Part shown: positions 62,919-64,000 of the stretch, one piece after another | How positions within the stretch are numbered: the stretch's first letter is position 1 | Layout of the letters: each line of letters begins with the position of its first letter | Source of the DNA: Chelativorans salis | GTDB taxonomy: Bacteria > Pseudomonadota > Alphaproteobacteria > Rhizobiales > Rhizobiaceae | Direction: 5' to 3' | Length of the DNA: 64,000 nt | Assembly: GCF_025336525.1 (NCBI RefSeq) | Contig: NZ_JAOCZP010000001.1 | Span: forward strand, 434,001-498,000 | Program-made: the position numbers and the translations under genes | Notes under the pieces: model-generated | What the model was told of the DNA's origin: nothing | Database searches by the model: none | What the model saw: only the letters and a program-made list of their open reading frames with translations

Positions 62919-63425
62919 ATGATGAAACGACGCAATTTTCTCTATGTCGGCGCCGGCGCTCTCGCCGCCGTGGGCGGCGGCGCCTTCGTGCTGCGCGACA
63001 GGCCAGGCGCCAGCGCCTCGGCAGAGACATTCGAGATCACCAAGACCGAGGAGGAATGGCGGGCGATCCTTTCGCCGCAGCAATATGCCGTCCTGCGCGA
63101 AGAAGAGACGGAGCATGCCTTCACCAGTCCTCTGAACGAGGAAAAGCGCGCCGGGATATTCCACTGCGCGGGCTGTGACCTGCCGCTTTATTCGTCCGAG
63201 GCGAAATACGATTCGGGCACCGGCTGGCCGAGTTTCTGGGAATCCCTGCCGGCCGCCATCGGCACCAAGGAAGACAGGTCCTTCTTCATGACCCGCACCG
63301 AATGCCACTGCAGCCGCTGCGGCGGCCACCTCGGCCACATATTCGACGACGGCCCGCCACCCACGGGCAAGCGCCACTGCATCAATGGCGTGGCGCTGAC
63401 CTTCCGGCCGAATGAAGCGGCATAA
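62919..63425 (+). CDS. msrB: Exported peptide-methionine (R)-S-oxide reductase
   Basis: A 168-residue MsrB with an N-terminal Tat-like leader, KRRNFLYVGAGALAAVGGGAFVL, so repair should take place in the periplasm. The catalytic domain has zinc cysteines in CAGCDLPLYS and CSRCGGHLGHIFDDG, the YDSGTGWPSFWE substrate loop, and the catalytic cysteine in RHCINGVALTF. AGG(T)CG precedes the start. Convergent with engB. Confidence 0.93.
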   Translation: MMKRRNFLYVGAGALAAVGGGAFVLRDRPGASASAETFEITKTEEEWRAILSPQQYAVLREEETEHAFTSPLNEEKRAGIFHCAGCDLPLYSSEAKYDSGTGWPSFWESLPAAIGTKEDRSFFMTRTECHCSRCGGHLGHIFDDGPPPTGKRHCINGVALTFRPNEAA

Positions 63426-63475
63426 GGCAGCGACCCGCATGGCGGATGCGGCTTAGCAGCGGATCCGCCCGGCGC

Positions 63476-64000
63476 TCATATATCGGAAACAGCACGAACG
63501 ATTGCGGCCCGCAACTCGTCCATACCCGCCCCTTTTTCCGACGAGGTGGCAACAATTTCCGGGAAGGCCGCCGGGTGCTTTGCCATTTTCTCCCGCGTCT
63601 CCTCCACCAGTCTCATTACGGCGGGGGGCTTGATCTTATCGGCCTTGGTCAACACCACCTGATAGGAGACGGCGGCCGTATCGAGCAGATCCATCACCTC
63701 CTCGTCGATCTTCTTCACGCCGTGGCGGGCGTCGATCAGGAGATAGACGCGCTTCAGCGTCACGCGGCCGCGCAGGTATTCGAAGACAAGCTTGGTCCAG
63801 GCATCCACCTGCGTCTTCGGCGCCTTGGCGAAGCCGTAGCCGGGCATGTCGACCAGCGCCATCGGCGGCAGGTCGCCGGCGTCTCCGCTATACCCCTCGG
63901 GCACGAAATAGTTGAGCTCCTGGGTGCGGCCGGGGGTGTTGGAGGTGCGGGCAAGACCCTTCTGGCCCACCAGAGCGTTGATGAGCGAGGACTTTCCAAC
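63476..64000 (-). CDS. engB: Ribosome biogenesis GTP-binding protein, truncated by window edge
   Basis: The C-terminal 174 residues are visible. The G1 P-loop end ([11 protein letters not shown]) lies at the edge. G2/G3 follow ([28 protein letters not shown]), G4 is LTKADKIKP and G5 lies near [14 protein letters not shown]. The YihA/YsxC family assembles the 50S subunit. The N-terminus and start are outside the window. Proximity to argB is typical for Hyphomicrobiales. Confidence 0.95.
   Translation of the reverse strand, partial: VGKSSLINALVGQKGLARTSNTPGRTQELNYFVPEGYSGDAGDLPPMALVDMPGYGFAKAPKTQVDAWTKLVFEYLRGRVTLKRVYLLIDARHGVKKIDEEVMDLLDTAAVSYQVVLTKADKIKPPAVMRLVEETREKMAKHPAAFPEIVATSSEKGAGMDELRAAIVRAVSDI

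Overview
The window reads as chromosomal DNA of an alphaproteobacterium of the Hyphomicrobiales, most like the Phyllobacteriaceae (Mesorhizobium/Nitratireductor/Aquamicrobium side). Reasons: uniformly high G+C with strong third-position bias, an LPS block in the order cysQ-DUF4170-acyltransferase-waaA-lpxK-DUF2093-mutL, the short HisG with a HisZ partner, an Msr/EngB/ArgB/HAD/DapD/DapE neighbourhood, and a rhizobial-type intergenic palindromic repeat. Species cannot be fixed from sequence reading alone.

Layout. (1) 1-6.1 kb: a catabolic block with a TAXI-type TRAP transporter, a class III aminotransferase coupled to an RpiR regulator, a divergent beta-keto acid cleavage enzyme (BKACE), an enol-lactonase-like hydrolase and a DUF442 protein. 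A palindrome in the RpiR/BKACE gap recurs in variant form upstream of the transporter. (2) 6.2-11.2 kb: tyrosine/homogentisate degradation (Lrp regulator, hpd, DinB protein, FAH-family hydrolase, hmgA) and the decayed remains of a MarR regulator. (3) 11.2-14.7 kb: threonine degradation (tdh, kbl) and glutaryl-CoA dehydrogenase. (4) 14.9-23.8 kb: queF, mutL, a small phosphatase, the lipid A/Kdo block, cysQ and pmbA. (5) 24-32 kb: Kef-type antiporter, patatin lipase, an M16 peptidase pair, rsmD, a pseudouridine synthase and tadA.

(6) 32.2-35.7 kb is the accessory locus: a single 1100-residue protein with a low-complexity N-terminus, a central hydrophobic block and a YopT/NopT-like (peptidase C58) cysteine protease at the C-terminus. 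The warhead and promoter are AT-rich while most of the body is GC-rich, as expected for a modular toxin or effector. This is the strongest novelty candidate.

(7) 35.8-42.3 kb: a lipoprotein, ileS, an orphan small protein, ribF and a NagD-like HAD phosphatase. (8) 42.5-48 kb: an orphan TadG-like protein, hisS-hisZ-hisG and the dispersed repeat. (9) 48-53 kb: rmuC, def, a frameshifted FitAB-type toxin-antitoxin pair, fmt, a GNAT enzyme and truA. (10) 53-64 kb: an Lrp/MFS divergent pair, dapE, dapD, a DJ-1 protein, a LOG protein, pyrimidine nucleotidase, a DMT transporter, argB, an exported MsrB and a truncated engB. No tRNA, rRNA, CRISPR array, integrase or transposase was recognised. Start codons were chosen by Shine-Dalgarno fit and family length, so several differ from the longest possible frame.
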